A stretch of DNA of 64,000 bases from Bosea sp. 29B (GTDB taxonomy: Bacteria > Pseudomonadota > Alphaproteobacteria > Rhizobiales > Beijerinckiaceae), in NCBI RefSeq assembly GCF_902506165.1, contig NZ_LR733817.1, positions 3,767,937-3,831,936 of the forward strand, read 5' to 3'. Positions 1 through 7,816 of this stretch are shown in pieces (the stretch's first letter is position 1; each line of letters starts with the position of its first letter). Under the pieces are notes generated by a model. It had not been told where the DNA came from and searched no databases. It worked only from the letters and a program-made list of their open reading frames with translations. Position numbers and translations under genes: made by a program.

Positions 1-2
1 AT

Positions 3-566
3 CTGGCGCGGCTTGCGGCCTGGTGGCGCGAGGTCGATTGGCGCGCTTTCCTCGCCTATGCATTGCCCGGCATCCCGGCGGCGATGCTCGGCGCACGCAC
101 GCTGCTGCAATTGCCGGCCGCGGCGATCGATATTGGCCTCGGCCTGTTCTTCCTGCTGATGATTCCCGGCCGGCGCTGGCTCGCGGCGCGCCAGATCAGG
201 CTTGGCCTCTGGCAGCTCGCTTTGGCCGGGGCGGCGATCGGCTTCCTGACCGGCCTCGTGCTCTCGACCGGGCCGCTCAGCGTTCCCGCCTTCGCCGCCT
301 ATGGCCTGAGCAAGGGCGCACTGCTCTCGACGGAGGCCGCCACCTCGCTCTTCATCTATCTGACCAAGGTCGGGACCTTCCGCAGCTTCGGCGCGATGCC
401 GCTTGCGATCTTCGCCAAGGGGGTCATCGTCGGCTCCTTGCTGATGCTCGGCGCCTTCATCGGCAAGGCGCTGGTGCGGCGCATGGACGAGCGCAGCTTC
501 CAGCTCCTGCTCGACGGGATGATGCTGCTCTCCGGCCTGTTCCTGCTGCTGGCGGCGTTTCGCTGA
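3..566 (+). CDS. Sulfite exporter TauE/SafE family permease (5' partial)
   Basis: This is the C-terminal part of an inner-membrane permease of the TauE/SafE type, a family linked to export of sulfite, sulfoacetate or other small anions. The frame is open from the window edge, so the start lies upstream and 187 residues are visible. About five hydrophobic segments can be read, including one ending in LVLSTGPLSVPAFAAYG; a small-residue-rich stretch with STGP is typical of the family repeat. The last segment (GMMLLSGLFLLLAAF) runs almost to the stop. A TTG at 63 could be taken as a start but would cut into the first visible membrane segment. Substrate cannot be told from sequence. Confidence 0.8.
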   Translation: MARLAAWWREVDWRAFLAYALPGIPAAMLGARTLLQLPAAAIDIGLGLFFLLMIPGRRWLAARQIRLGLWQLALAGAAIGFLTGLVLSTGPLSVPAFAAYGLSKGALLSTEAATSLFIYLTKVGTFRSFGAMPLAIFAKGVIVGSLLMLGAFIGKALVRRMDERSFQLLLDGMMLLSGLFLLLAAFR

Positions 567-631
567 ACGCTTCCGGCGGGGCGCGCCGGGCTGTATGCAG
601 GATACCAGCATTGAGATTGCGGAGCAGCATC

Positions 632-1420
632 ATGTCCGAGAGTTCGATCAAGACCGCCCTCATCACCGGGGCTGCGCGCGGGATCGGGCTCGCGACGGCC
701 AAGCGCTTCCTCGCCGACAACTGGCGCGTCGCCTTGCTCGACATCGACGAGCCGGAACTCGCGAAAGCTATGGCCGATCTCGACGCGCCGACCGCGACGA
801 TGTCGATCGGCTGCGACGTTTCGGTGCCAGGGCAGGTCGCGGAGGCTGTCGATGCGGTGGTCGAGCGCTTCGGCCGGCTCGATGCCCTCGTCAATAATGC
901 CGGCACCGCCGTGTTCAAGCCGCTGCTCGAGACGACCTATGCCGAATGGCAGCGCGTCCTCGCAGTCAATCTCGACGGCCCCTTCCTGACGACGCAGGCG
1001 GCCGCACCGGTGATGGCGGACAATGGCGGCGGCGCCATCGTCAACATCACCTCGATCTCGGGTTTGCGCGCCTCAACGCTGCGCGTCGCCTACGGAACCA
1101 GCAAGGCGGCACTCGCCCATCTCACCAAGCAGCAGGCGGCCGAGCTCGCCGGCCTCGGCATCCGCGTCAATGCCGTAGCCCCCGGCCCGGTCGAGACCGC
1201 CATGGCCAAGGCCGTGCATTCGCCCGAGATCCGCGCCGACTATCACGATGCCATCCCGCTCGCTCGCTATGGCGCGGAAGAAGAACTCGCCGAGGCGATC
1301 TTCTTCCTGTGCAGCGACAGGGCGAGCTACATCACCGGCCAGGTGCTCGCAGTCGATGGCGGCTTCGACGCGGTCGGCATCGGCCTGCCGACGCTGCGTG
1401 GTCAGCGGCGCAACCGCTAG
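632..1420 (+). CDS. SDR family NAD(P)-dependent oxidoreductase
   Basis: This 262-aa classical short-chain dehydrogenase interconverts an alcohol and a ketone with NAD(H) or NADP(H) in the cytoplasm. The Rossmann glycine motif TGAARGIG is at residues 12-19, NNAG at 88-91, the catalytic Ser at about 141 and the YxxxK pair at Tyr154 and Lys158. The C-terminal ITGQVLAVDGGF is the usual SDR ending. An Asp after the second strand (LLDIDE) suggests NAD over NADP. The ATG at 632 is chosen because GGAG lies 7 bases upstream; the open frame extending to 23 is only a read-through of high-GC DNA. Its stop overlaps the stop of the convergent gene in a shared CTAG. The substrate is unknown. Confidence 0.88.
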   Translation: MSESSIKTALITGAARGIGLATAKRFLADNWRVALLDIDEPELAKAMADLDAPTATMSIGCDVSVPGQVAEAVDAVVERFGRLDALVNNAGTAVFKPLLETTYAEWQRVLAVNLDGPFLTTQAAAPVMADNGGGAIVNITSISGLRASTLRVAYGTSKAALAHLTKQQAAELAGLGIRVNAVAPGPVETAMAKAVHSPEIRADYHDAIPLARYGAEEELAEAIFFLCSDRASYITGQVLAVDGGFDAVGIGLPTLRGQRRNR

Positions 1421-2280
1421 CCCAGCAGCCCGGCCAGCGCCTGTTTCAGTGTGACGTCGCCGCGGCGCGTCTCGCCGATGTCCTCGAAGGCGGCGCGGCC
1501 GGCGTTCATGGCGTCATAAAGCCCGGCGAGCTCGCGCGCATGGCTCGCGCTCAGCCCGGCGGCGACGAGCCCGGGTTCCCACTCCTCGCGCGGCGTCGGC
1601 ACCGCCGCAACGGGCTTGCCGAGCAGTTCGCCAAGCGCTCGCGCAGCGTCCTCCGGCGAATACTCAGCCGGCCCCTTCAGGTTGACGATGCGCTCGCCGG
1701 CATGCGGGCGGCTGAGCTCGACGGCCGCCTGCCGACCGACATCGATCGCGGAGACCGTCTCGCCGGCAGAGTCGAGCGGCTGGCGCATGCTCGGCAGGAT
1801 GCCGTGCTCGGCCGCGACACCAAGGACGCTGCCCCAGTTCTCCATGAACTCGGTCGCGCGGATGAAGGTCAGCGACGGCGCTGAGCCGCGCAGGGCCTGC
1901 TCGAAATCGTGCAGTGCCCTGACGATGCCGGTGCCTTCCGTGCGGTGGGCGCCGCTCGACGACAACGCCACCACATGCGGCACCCCGGCGCGGCGGATCG
2001 CTTCGGCGATCGCGGCGCCGTTCCTTGCTGCCGCAGCGAAAACGTCCTCGGCGGCGTGTGGGACCGGATTGAGGACGTAGGCAGCCTCAGTGCCGGCAAG
2101 GGCGGCCGTCAGCGCTTCGACGTCGTCGAGATCGGCCTTGACCACAGCGGCCCCTTTGTCGGCCAGCGCGGTGGCGCGGCTCGGCTCGCGGACGATCGCC
2201 TTGACCGTCTGTCCTGCTGCAAGGGCAGCTGCCAACGCCGCGCCGCCCGTCTGTCCTGTCGCTCCCAAGATCGCAAACAT
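1417..2280 (-). CDS. QorB-like NAD(P)H-binding oxidoreductase (NmrA/atypical SDR)
   Basis: This 287-aa atypical SDR has the glycine motif GATGQTG at residues 6-12, as in the NmrA and QorB groups that reduce quinones or act as NAD(P)-sensing proteins. It lacks a YxxxK active site, which fits an atypical SDR. Two ATGs lie next to each other (2283 and 2280); GGAGG on the minus strand sits 5 bases before the second, so 2280 is preferred. It is divergent from an HxlR regulator at 2371. This is the same layout as E. coli qorB (ytfG) and ytfH, which supports a quinone reductase role controlled by that regulator. The assignment to QorB rather than another NmrA-like protein is inference. Confidence 0.8.
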   Translation of the reverse strand: MFAILGATGQTGGAALAAALAAGQTVKAIVREPSRATALADKGAAVVKADLDDVEALTAALAGTEAAYVLNPVPHAAEDVFAAAARNGAAIAEAIRRAGVPHVVALSSSGAHRTEGTGIVRALHDFEQALRGSAPSLTFIRATEFMENWGSVLGVAAEHGILPSMRQPLDSAGETVSAIDVGRQAAVELSRPHAGERIVNLKGPAEYSPEDAARALGELLGKPVAAVPTPREEWEPGLVAAGLSASHARELAGLYDAMNAGRAAFEDIGETRRGDVTLKQALAGLLG

Positions 2281-2283
2281 CAT

Positions 2284-2370
2284 GTCCTCCATCGGTTGAT
2301 GGAGACGAGGTAGCAGGGCAGTATCGAAGACGTAAGTACGCACAATTTTTATACCGAACTGGAGCAGCCG
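2284..2370. promoter_or_regulatory. Divergent promoter region, qorB-like / HxlR
   Basis: This 87-bp region carries both start signals: GGAGG for the minus-strand gene and GGAG at 2361 for the plus-strand gene. AAGTACG at 2334-2340, read toward the regulator, recurs in the same orientation upstream of the second HxlR gene near 62111-62117, so it may be part of an operator. The -10 and -35 boxes are not clear. Confidence 0.4.
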
Positions 2371-2715
2371 ATGCGCCCTTCGCTCAAGGACATCCCCTAT
2401 GTCTGGTGCCCTGTGGAGGCGACGATCGACGTGATCGGTGGCAAGTGGAAGGCGCTGATCCTGTTTCAGCTGACGCGGGGACCACACCGCTTCAACGCGC
2501 TGCGCCGGCTGCTGCCGCATGTGACGCAGCGGATGATGACCCTGCAGCTGCGGGCGCTGGAGGAGGACGGCATCATCTCGCGCAGCGTGCAGGAGACGGT
2601 GCCGCCCAAGGTCGAATATGCGCTGACCGCCCAGGGCTGGGCGCTGGCGCCGATCTTCGAGGCGATGACGCTGTGGGGGCAGGCGCATGGCGCGCGCCGC
2701 TCGGAGCCGGCCTGA
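2371..2715 (+). CDS. HxlR-family (DUF24) winged-helix transcriptional regulator
   Basis: This 114-aa regulator has the HxlR signature: a CPVEATIDVIGGKWK opening helix, then RFNALRR, a VTQRMMTLQLRALEEDGII recognition region, and the wing with PPKVEYALTAQG. Cys13 just before the first helix matches the redox-active cysteine of QorR, YodB and HypR, so sensing of quinones, aldehydes or disulfide stress is plausible. GGAG ends 6 bases before the ATG. The gene is divergent from a QorB-like reductase, its probable target. A second, separate HxlR gene with the same kind of neighbour lies at 61651-62088. Confidence 0.9.
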   Translation: MRPSLKDIPYVWCPVEATIDVIGGKWKALILFQLTRGPHRFNALRRLLPHVTQRMMTLQLRALEEDGIISRSVQETVPPKVEYALTAQGWALAPIFEAMTLWGQAHGARRSEPA

Positions 2716-2790
2716 GCCAGCGGCAATATTCCGCTTGCGCCGCCCCCGGAACGGCGCGAACCTGCCCTCCGACATCCCTCTTCGACGGCC

Positions 2791-2807
2791 GCCCGACCCT
2801 GTCGGGC
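2791..2807 (+). terminator. Small hairpin between HxlR and the EF-G-like gene
   Basis: GCCCGAC (2791-2797) and GTCGGGC (2801-2807) form a perfect 7-bp stem with a 3-base loop. It lies 75 bases after the HxlR stop. There is no T-run behind it, so an intrinsic terminator is only possible. Confidence 0.3.
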
Positions 2808-2930
2808 CTGTGCGACCGCCGCCTTTCCGGCGTGGGCGCTCCATTCCCGTTCCCGCCGGTCAATCGCCGCCCCGGACGAGAAGCCTTCAAGGCCATCGTC
2901 CGTGCGTGGCCAGAACCGAAGGAGGACGAC

Positions 2931-5009
2931 ATGGCTGCGACTGCCAGCACTGGAGGAAACCCGTCCGGCGTCAGAGGCAGGGGGCCGCGATGCATCGCGA
3001 TCGTCGGTCCCTTCCAGAGTGGCAAGACCAGCCTGTTCGAGAGCATATTGGAGCGTTGCGGCGCCGTTTCGCGCGCCGGCTCGGTCAAGACCAGGAACAG
3101 CGTCGGCGATGCCTCACCCGAGGCGCGCTCTCACCAGATGAGCACCGAGCCCAATGTCGCCAGCGTCGACTTCATGGGCGAGCGCTACACCTTCATCGAC
3201 TGCCCCGGCTCCGTCGAATTCCTCCAGGAGATGCGCCACGTTCTGCCGGCGGTCGACGCCGCAGTGGTCGTCTGCGAGGCCGATGACCGCAAGGCGCCGG
3301 CGCTGGAGCTCGTGCTGCGCGAGCTCGAAGAGGCCGACATTCCGCGCTTCCTCTTTCTCAACAAGATCGACACCGCCTCCCGGCGCGTGCGCGAGACGCT
3401 CGGATTGCTGCAGCGCGCCTCGCGCACGCCGCTGCTGCTGCGGCAGATCCCGATCTGGCAGGGCAGCATCGCCGTCGGCTTCATCGATCTCGCGCTGGAG
3501 CGGGCCTTCATCTATCGCGAGCACGCGCCGAGCGAGGTCGTGCCGTTGGCGCCCGAAGAGGTCGAGCGCGAGCGCGACGCACGCTTCTCGATGCTGGAGA
3601 AGCTCGCGGACTATGACGACGAGCTGATGGAAGGCCTGCTCGGCGACATCGAGCCGCCGCGCGATCTCGTCTTCGATGACCTCGCTCGCGAGCTCAAGCA
3701 GCGCCATGTCGTGCCGGTGCTGATCGGCGCGGCCGAGCGCGGAAACGGTGTCACCCGCCTGCTCAAGGCGCTGAGGCACGAGGCGCCGTCCCTGGAGGTG
3801 ACGCGCGGCCGCATTGGCGTGGTCGACAGTGGCGCGCCACTCGCGCTGGTCATGAAGACCTGGCAGTCGGGCCAGGGCGGCAAGCTTTCGCTGGCACGCG
3901 TGCTGCGCGGCCGGATGGCCGAAGGCGACGTGATCACCTCGTCCGGCGGCGTCGAGGCCCGCATCGCCAGCGTGCTCGAACTCAAGGGCGCCGAGCAGCA
4001 GCGCCGCCCGACGGCGGAGGAAGGCGAGACCGTCGCCTTCGCGCGGCTGGAAGGCGTGCGCACCGGCGATGCGGTCGCGGTCGGCAAGGTCCGGCCCGAT
4101 GTCGTCAGCGCCGTCGCGCCGCCCGAGCCGGTCCATGCCCTCTCGGTCGGCGTCAAGGATCGCAAGGACGATGTCAGGCTCACCACCGGCCTCGCCAAGC
4201 TGATCGAGGAGGATCCGGCGCTCGCCCTCGAGCATCGTCCGGAGTTCAGCGAGATGCGTCTCTCTGGCCAAGGCGAGATGCACCTGCGCGTCGCGCTCGA
4301 ACGGCTCGCCGGGCGTTATGGTGTCAATGTCGACAGCGGCGCGACGCAGATCGGCTATCGCGAGACCCTGCGCGGCAAGGCCAGCGCCCGTGGCCGGCAT
4401 CGCAAGCAGAGCGGCGGTCATGGTCAGTTCGGCGATGTCGTGCTGGAGATAGCGCCGCTGCCGCGTGGCGAGGGCATCCGCTTCGTCGACCGGATCACCG
4501 GCGGCGTCGTGCCGAAGCAGTACATCTCCTCGGTCGAGGCCGGCATGCGCGATTACTGCCAGCGTGGCCCGCTCGGCTTCCCGCTGGTCGATATCGAGGT
4601 GACGCTGACCGACGGCTCCTACCACACGGTCGATTCCTCCGACATGGCCTTCCGCCAGGCGGCCCGGCTCGCGATGACGGAAGCCTGCCCGCAGGCCAGG
4701 CCCGTGCTGCTCGAGCCGATCCTGGCGGTCGAGATCGTGATCCCCTCGGACGCGATGTCGCGGGCCTCGGCGATCGTCTCGGCCAGGCGCGGCCAAATCC
4801 TCGGCTATGATGCGAGGCCCGGCTGGCGCGGCTGGGACCAGATCAACGCGCTGATGCCGGAGGCGGAGATGGCGGGGCTGATCGTCGAATTGCGCTCGGC
4901 GACCGCTGGCGTCGGTTCCTTCAGCGCCCGCTTCGACCATCTCGCCGAGCTCGCCGGCAAGTCGGCTGACGCCGTGGTCGCGGCGCAGGCTATGGCGCAG
5001 GCGCGCTAG
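2931..5009 (+). CDS. EF-G-like translational GTPase (paralogue of elongation factor G)
   Basis: This 692-aa protein has the full EF-G layout: a GTPase domain with P-loop GPFQSGKT (residues 26-33), DCPG (90-93) and NKID (144-147), then a beta-barrel domain II, domain III, domain IV (the stretch with GHGQFGDVVLEI) and domain V. It is not the housekeeping fusA, which normally lies beside rpsL-rpsG-tufA; here the neighbours are unrelated. Switch I reads SPEARSHQMSTEPN in place of the canonical RGIT region, as in diverged EF-G-like proteins. AAGGAGG at 2919 precedes the ATG by 5 bases. The substrate step on the ribosome (translocation, recycling or a stress role) is unknown. The gene stands alone, with about 215 bp before it and 358 bp after it. 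Confidence 0.85.
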   Translation: MAATASTGGNPSGVRGRGPRCIAIVGPFQSGKTSLFESILERCGAVSRAGSVKTRNSVGDASPEARSHQMSTEPNVASVDFMGERYTFIDCPGSVEFLQEMRHVLPAVDAAVVVCEADDRKAPALELVLRELEEADIPRFLFLNKIDTASRRVRETLGLLQRASRTPLLLRQIPIWQGSIAVGFIDLALERAFIYREHAPSEVVPLAPEEVERERDARFSMLEKLADYDDELMEGLLGDIEPPRDLVFDDLARELKQRHVVPVLIGAAERGNGVTRLLKALRHEAPSLEVTRGRIGVVDSGAPLALVMKTWQSGQGGKLSLARVLRGRMAEGDVITSSGGVEARIASVLELKGAEQQRRPTAEEGETVAFARLEGVRTGDAVAVGKVRPDVVSAVAPPEPVHALSVGVKDRKDDVRLTTGLAKLIEEDPALALEHRPEFSEMRLSGQGEMHLRVALERLAGRYGVNVDSGATQIGYRETLRGKASARGRHRKQSGGHGQFGDVVLEIAPLPRGEGIRFVDRITGGVVPKQYISSVEAGMRDYCQRGPLGFPLVDIEVTLTDGSYHTVDSSDMAFRQAARLAMTEACPQARPVLLEPILAVEIVIPSDAMSRASAIVSARRGQILGYDARPGWRGWDQINALMPEAEMAGLIVELRSATAGVGSFSARFDHLAELAGKSADAVVAAQAMAQAR

Positions 5010-5058
5010 AGCCCGTTTCAGCCAGCCAGTGCGGCAAATTGGCTGGAGCGGGGAGATT

Positions 5059-5072
5059 TAGACTAAAGTCTA
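5059..5072. promoter_or_regulatory. Palindrome TAGACT-AA-AGTCTA
   Basis: This is a perfect 6-bp inverted repeat around AA in an AT-rich stretch, about 300 bp before the acyl-CoA ligase. It resembles an operator or a very short hairpin; no regulator can be named. Confidence 0.3.
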
Positions 5073-5200
5073 CGAACTAAAAGATGATGGCAATTCCCCG
5101 GCCGGGCCATTCAAGCCTGACCGGGTTCCGCCCCGGCCTCGCGGTGGCGCTTGGCTTCCAGGCTCGTCGAGCGCCGCCTTTACCGAGTTGCAGTAAGAAG

Positions 5201-5214
5201 GTTTATATGTAAAC
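5201..5214. promoter_or_regulatory. Dyad GTTTA-TATG-TAAAC, possible operator of the acyl-CoA ligase
   Basis: Perfect 5-bp arms flank TATG about 155 bp upstream of the fadD-type start. The AAAC/GTTT ends recall operators of TetR-type fatty-acid regulators such as PsrA. That link is inference from the neighbouring gene. Confidence 0.35.
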
Positions 5215-5217
5215 TTT

Positions 5218-5247
5218 CTAGCGGCGGGTGCTTGCGCCCGCCGCTAG
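5218..5247 (+). terminator. Strong 11-bp hairpin in the fadD leader region
   Basis: CTAGCGGCGGG (5218-5228) pairs perfectly with CCCGCCGCTAG (5237-5247) over an 8-base loop. No T-run follows on the plus strand. It could terminate the EF-G-like transcript, or lie in the leader of the downstream ligase as an attenuator or stability element. Confidence 0.4.
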
Positions 5248-5367
5248 GCTTGCGCAGTGTAGCGCAGGACAATCAGAAGGTGCGGATCGTGGCCGGCGGG
5301 CAGCCGGGCGTCCGCCACGCGGCATCCAGACCCGGCAACAGGGCGGACCGCACAGGGGAGGATGGGG

Positions 5368-7086
5368 ATGACGGTTCTTTCCGCGGCTCAGGCGACATCG
5401 GATGCGCGCCCCTGGCTGGCGCATTATCCGCCGGCCGTGCCGCCGGTGATCGACGAAGCCGGGGTCGGCACGCTTGCCGACCTGATCCGCAATGCGTGCG
5501 ATACCTATGCCGATCGCCAGGCCTTCGAGAGCTTCGGCAAGTCGATCACCTTCGCCGAGGTTGGGCGCGCCGCGCGCGCTTTCGCCGCCTGGCTGCAGGC
5601 GCAGGGCTTCAAGAAGGGCGACCGCATCGCGCTGATGATGCCGAACATCCTCGCCTATCCGGCGACGATCTTCGGCGCGCTGATCGGCGGCTTCACTGTC
5701 GTCAACGTCAACCCGCTCTACACCGCCCGCGAGCTGGCGCATCAGGTCAACGACGCCGAAGCGCGCGCGCTGGTGGTGATCGAGAACTTCGCCCATGTCG
5801 TCGAGGAGGCGCGGCCCAACCTCAAGCTCGACGCGATCCTCATCGCCACTGCTGGCGACCTGATGGGGTTCAAGGGGACGATCGTCAATTTCGTCGCCCG
5901 CAAGATCAAGAAGGTGGTCAAGCCCTACAACCTGCCGGGCGCGGTGCCGCTCAAGACCATCTTCGCCCATCCGGGGACGATGAGCCCGGTCACGGTCGCG
6001 CCCGGGGATGTCGCCTTTCTGCAGTATACCGGCGGCACCACCGGCGTCTCCAAGGGCGCGACGCTGACGCACCACAACGTCGCCTCCAATGTTGCGCAAT
6101 GCGCGCTCTGGCTCGGCTGGCAGCTCGAGGCGCCGCATGGCCGCAGCGACTATCAGCATGTCATGGTGACGGCGCTGCCGCTCTACCACATCTTCGCCCT
6201 GACCTGCTGCTGCATGTTCATGCTGCGCATCGGCGCCAAGGGGCTGCTGATCGCCAACCCGCGCGACATCGCCGGCTTCATCAAGATCCTGAAGGCGAGC
6301 CGGTTCACGCTCTTTTCCGGCGTCAACACGCTCTACAATGCGCTCGCCAGCCATCCCGAGATCAAGGACGTGAACTTCTCGGAGCTCAGCTTCGCCATCG
6401 CCGGCGGCATGGCGACCCAGGCAGCCGTGGCCAAGCGCTGGAAGGAGGTCACCGGCCGGCCGATCATCGAGGGCTACGGCCTGTCGGAGACCTCGCCGGT
6501 CGCCTCGGTCAACCGCACCGACATCACCGAGTTCACCGGCACGATCGGCTACCCGCTGCCCTCGACCGACTTCGCCATCCGCGACGCCGAGGGCAACGAC
6601 GTGCCCGCCGGAGAAGCCGGCGAGATCTGCATTCGCGGGCCGCAGGTGATGGCCGGCTACTGGAACCGGCCGGACGAGACCGCCAAGGTGATGACGGCGG
6701 ACGGCTATTTCCGCTCCGGCGACGTCGGCGTCTTCCTGCCGGACGGGCAGATCAGGGTCGTCGACCGGATGAAGGACATGGTCCTGGTCTCCGGCTTCAA
6801 CGTGTACCCGAACGAGGTCGAGGACGTGCTCGCCAAGCATCCCGGCGTGCTCGAATCGGCCGTCATCGGTCTGCCGGACGAGCATTCGGGCGAGGCGGTG
6901 ACCGCCTTTGTGGTCAAGCGCGATGCGGCCGTCACCGCCGAGGAACTGCGTGCCTTCTGCAAGGAGAACCTGACCGGCTACAAGGTTCCCAAGCAGATTA
7001 TCTTCCGCGAGACGCTGCCCAAGACCAATGTCGGCAAGGTGCTGCGCCGGGCGTTGCGCGAGGAGATCGCCGCGCAGAAGGGCTGA
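5368..7086 (+). CDS. fadD: Long-chain fatty acid--CoA ligase (FadD type)
   Basis: This 572-aa AMP-forming acyl-CoA synthetase activates fatty acids with ATP and CoA for beta-oxidation or lipid synthesis. It carries the P-loop YTGGTTGVSKGA, the GYGLSETSP motif, the YFRSGDVG motif, the fatty-acid signature DRMKDMVLVSGFNVYPNEVE and the C-terminal catalytic Lys in PKTNVGKVLRR. Length and motifs match FadD. Two ATGs are possible (5362 and 5368); GGGGAGG lies at good spacing only for 5368. The gene stands alone, with dyads upstream and a long palindrome downstream toward a convergent gene. Chain-length preference cannot be told from sequence. Confidence 0.9.
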   Translation: MTVLSAAQATSDARPWLAHYPPAVPPVIDEAGVGTLADLIRNACDTYADRQAFESFGKSITFAEVGRAARAFAAWLQAQGFKKGDRIALMMPNILAYPATIFGALIGGFTVVNVNPLYTARELAHQVNDAEARALVVIENFAHVVEEARPNLKLDAILIATAGDLMGFKGTIVNFVARKIKKVVKPYNLPGAVPLKTIFAHPGTMSPVTVAPGDVAFLQYTGGTTGVSKGATLTHHNVASNVAQCALWLGWQLEAPHGRSDYQHVMVTALPLYHIFALTCCCMFMLRIGAKGLLIANPRDIAGFIKILKASRFTLFSGVNTLYNALASHPEIKDVNFSELSFAIAGGMATQAAVAKRWKEVTGRPIIEGYGLSETSPVASVNRTDITEFTGTIGYPLPSTDFAIRDAEGNDVPAGEAGEICIRGPQVMAGYWNRPDETAKVMTADGYFRSGDVGVFLPDGQIRVVDRMKDMVLVSGFNVYPNEVEDVLAKHPGVLESAVIGLPDEHSGEAVTAFVVKRDAAVTAEELRAFCKENLTGYKVPKQIIFRETLPKTNVGKVLRRALREEIAAQKG

Positions 7087-7102
7087 GCGGTTTCGGTTCC
7101 AC

Positions 7103-7154
7103 AGCTCTCATCCTGAGGAGGCCGCGCAAGCGACCGTCTCGAAGGATGAGAGCT
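7103..7154. repeat. Intergenic palindrome, type A (bidirectional terminator position)
   Basis: Twelve-base arms (7103-7114 with 7143-7154; core AGCTCTCATCC / GGATGAGAGCT) flank a GC-rich centre with GGCCGCGCAAGCGACCGTCTCGA-like sequence. I recognise this CATCCTGAGG...GAAGGATG form as a common intergenic repeat of Rhizobiales. It sits between convergent genes, where it could stop both transcripts. Confidence 0.7.
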
Positions 7155-7173
7155 CCGGGAAGCCGAAAGGCTC

Positions 7174-7737
7174 TTACTCCGGCGCGTGGATCGTGGCGCG
7201 CAGCGCCTTGAGCAGCGGCAGCGCGGTGGCCAGCCCCGTCTGGTCGGTTGCGCAGATCAGCGCGGTCCGGCCTTTGGCCGTCTCCAGGGCCGAGGCGAAC
7301 ATGCGCACATCCTGCGCGTTCGGTCCGGCCTTGGGCGTCACGATCAACTCGATGCCGTTGAAGCCCTGATGCTCGAACAGCTTGAGGTCGGACACGGTGC
7401 CGATCGTCTCGAACATCGTGCGATAGAGCTGCTGCCACTCCGGCCTGGCCATCTGCGCGTTGATGAGCTCGCGAGTCAGCTGGGCGTTCTGCGCCGCGGG
7501 CTTGAAGCCGAGCGTGCAGAGCTGGCCGGTGCTGTTCACCGCCTTCGGCGTGCCGGTCTTCGGGCTGATATCGATCGTCACGTCGAAGAGCGGATGCGGC
7601 TGGCCGGCCTCGGCCTTGAAGCCGGCCGGCGGCGAAACCGAGAGGCCGCTCGCAGAATCGCCATAGGATTGCGCGGCTGCGGCGCCGGTGGACAGGATGG
7701 CGGCGAGGGCGGCGGACAGTCGAAGCGATCTGGTCAT
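7174..7737 (-). CDS. Hypothetical exported protein
   Basis: This 187-aa protein has a clear Sec signal: MTRSLRLSAALAAILS followed by a TGAAAAQ cleavage region near residue 23. The mature part has no motif that I recognise. It contains two cysteines (LCTLGF and LICATDQ), which may form a disulfide in the periplasm. A GTG at 7743 is an alternative start two codons earlier; neither has a good Shine-Dalgarno. It is convergent with the acyl-CoA ligase and lies 80 bp downstream of mtaB on the same strand, so it may end the dapF-mtaB transcript. Function unknown. Confidence 0.7.
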   Translation of the reverse strand: MTRSLRLSAALAAILSTGAAAAQSYGDSASGLSVSPPAGFKAEAGQPHPLFDVTIDISPKTGTPKAVNSTGQLCTLGFKPAAQNAQLTRELINAQMARPEWQQLYRTMFETIGTVSDLKLFEHQGFNGIELIVTPKAGPNAQDVRMFASALETAKGRTALICATDQTGLATALPLLKALRATIHAPE

Positions 7738-7816
7738 GGTCACGGGCTAGTTCCGGATTGCGACGGCAGCGAGACGGATGAAACGCTGCCGGCTATGGCC
7801 GGGGAGGGGAGCCTGG

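Larger units (their letters stand above)
5010..5367. other. 358-bp intergenic region with several dyads
   Basis: No credible gene is seen here. The region is AT-richer than its surroundings and holds a weak inverted repeat (CCAGCC 5022-5027 with GGCTGG 5041-5046), a 14-bp palindrome at 5059-5072, a 14-bp dyad at 5201-5214 and a strong 11-bp stem at 5218-5247. It ends with the ribosome binding site of the acyl-CoA ligase. It probably holds the end of the EF-G-like transcript and the promoter of the ligase. Confidence 0.6.

Noticed and set aside
23..1420. 465-aa frame joining the window start to the SDR gene
   Set aside because: The first 200 codons overlap the TauE permease frame and are Arg/Gly-rich. 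The SDR domain starts at 632 with its own ribosome binding site.
3114..4940. 608-aa open frame antisense to the EF-G-like gene
   Set aside because: It is a shadow frame of high-GC DNA. The plus-strand frame has all five EF-G domains and a strong ribosome binding site; the antisense protein is Arg/Asp/His-rich with no motif.
7103..7154. Long palindromes considered as insertion-sequence ends or CRISPR-like repeats
   Set aside because: No transposase frame lies between or beside them, and they are not regularly spaced. They fit an intergenic palindromic repeat family.
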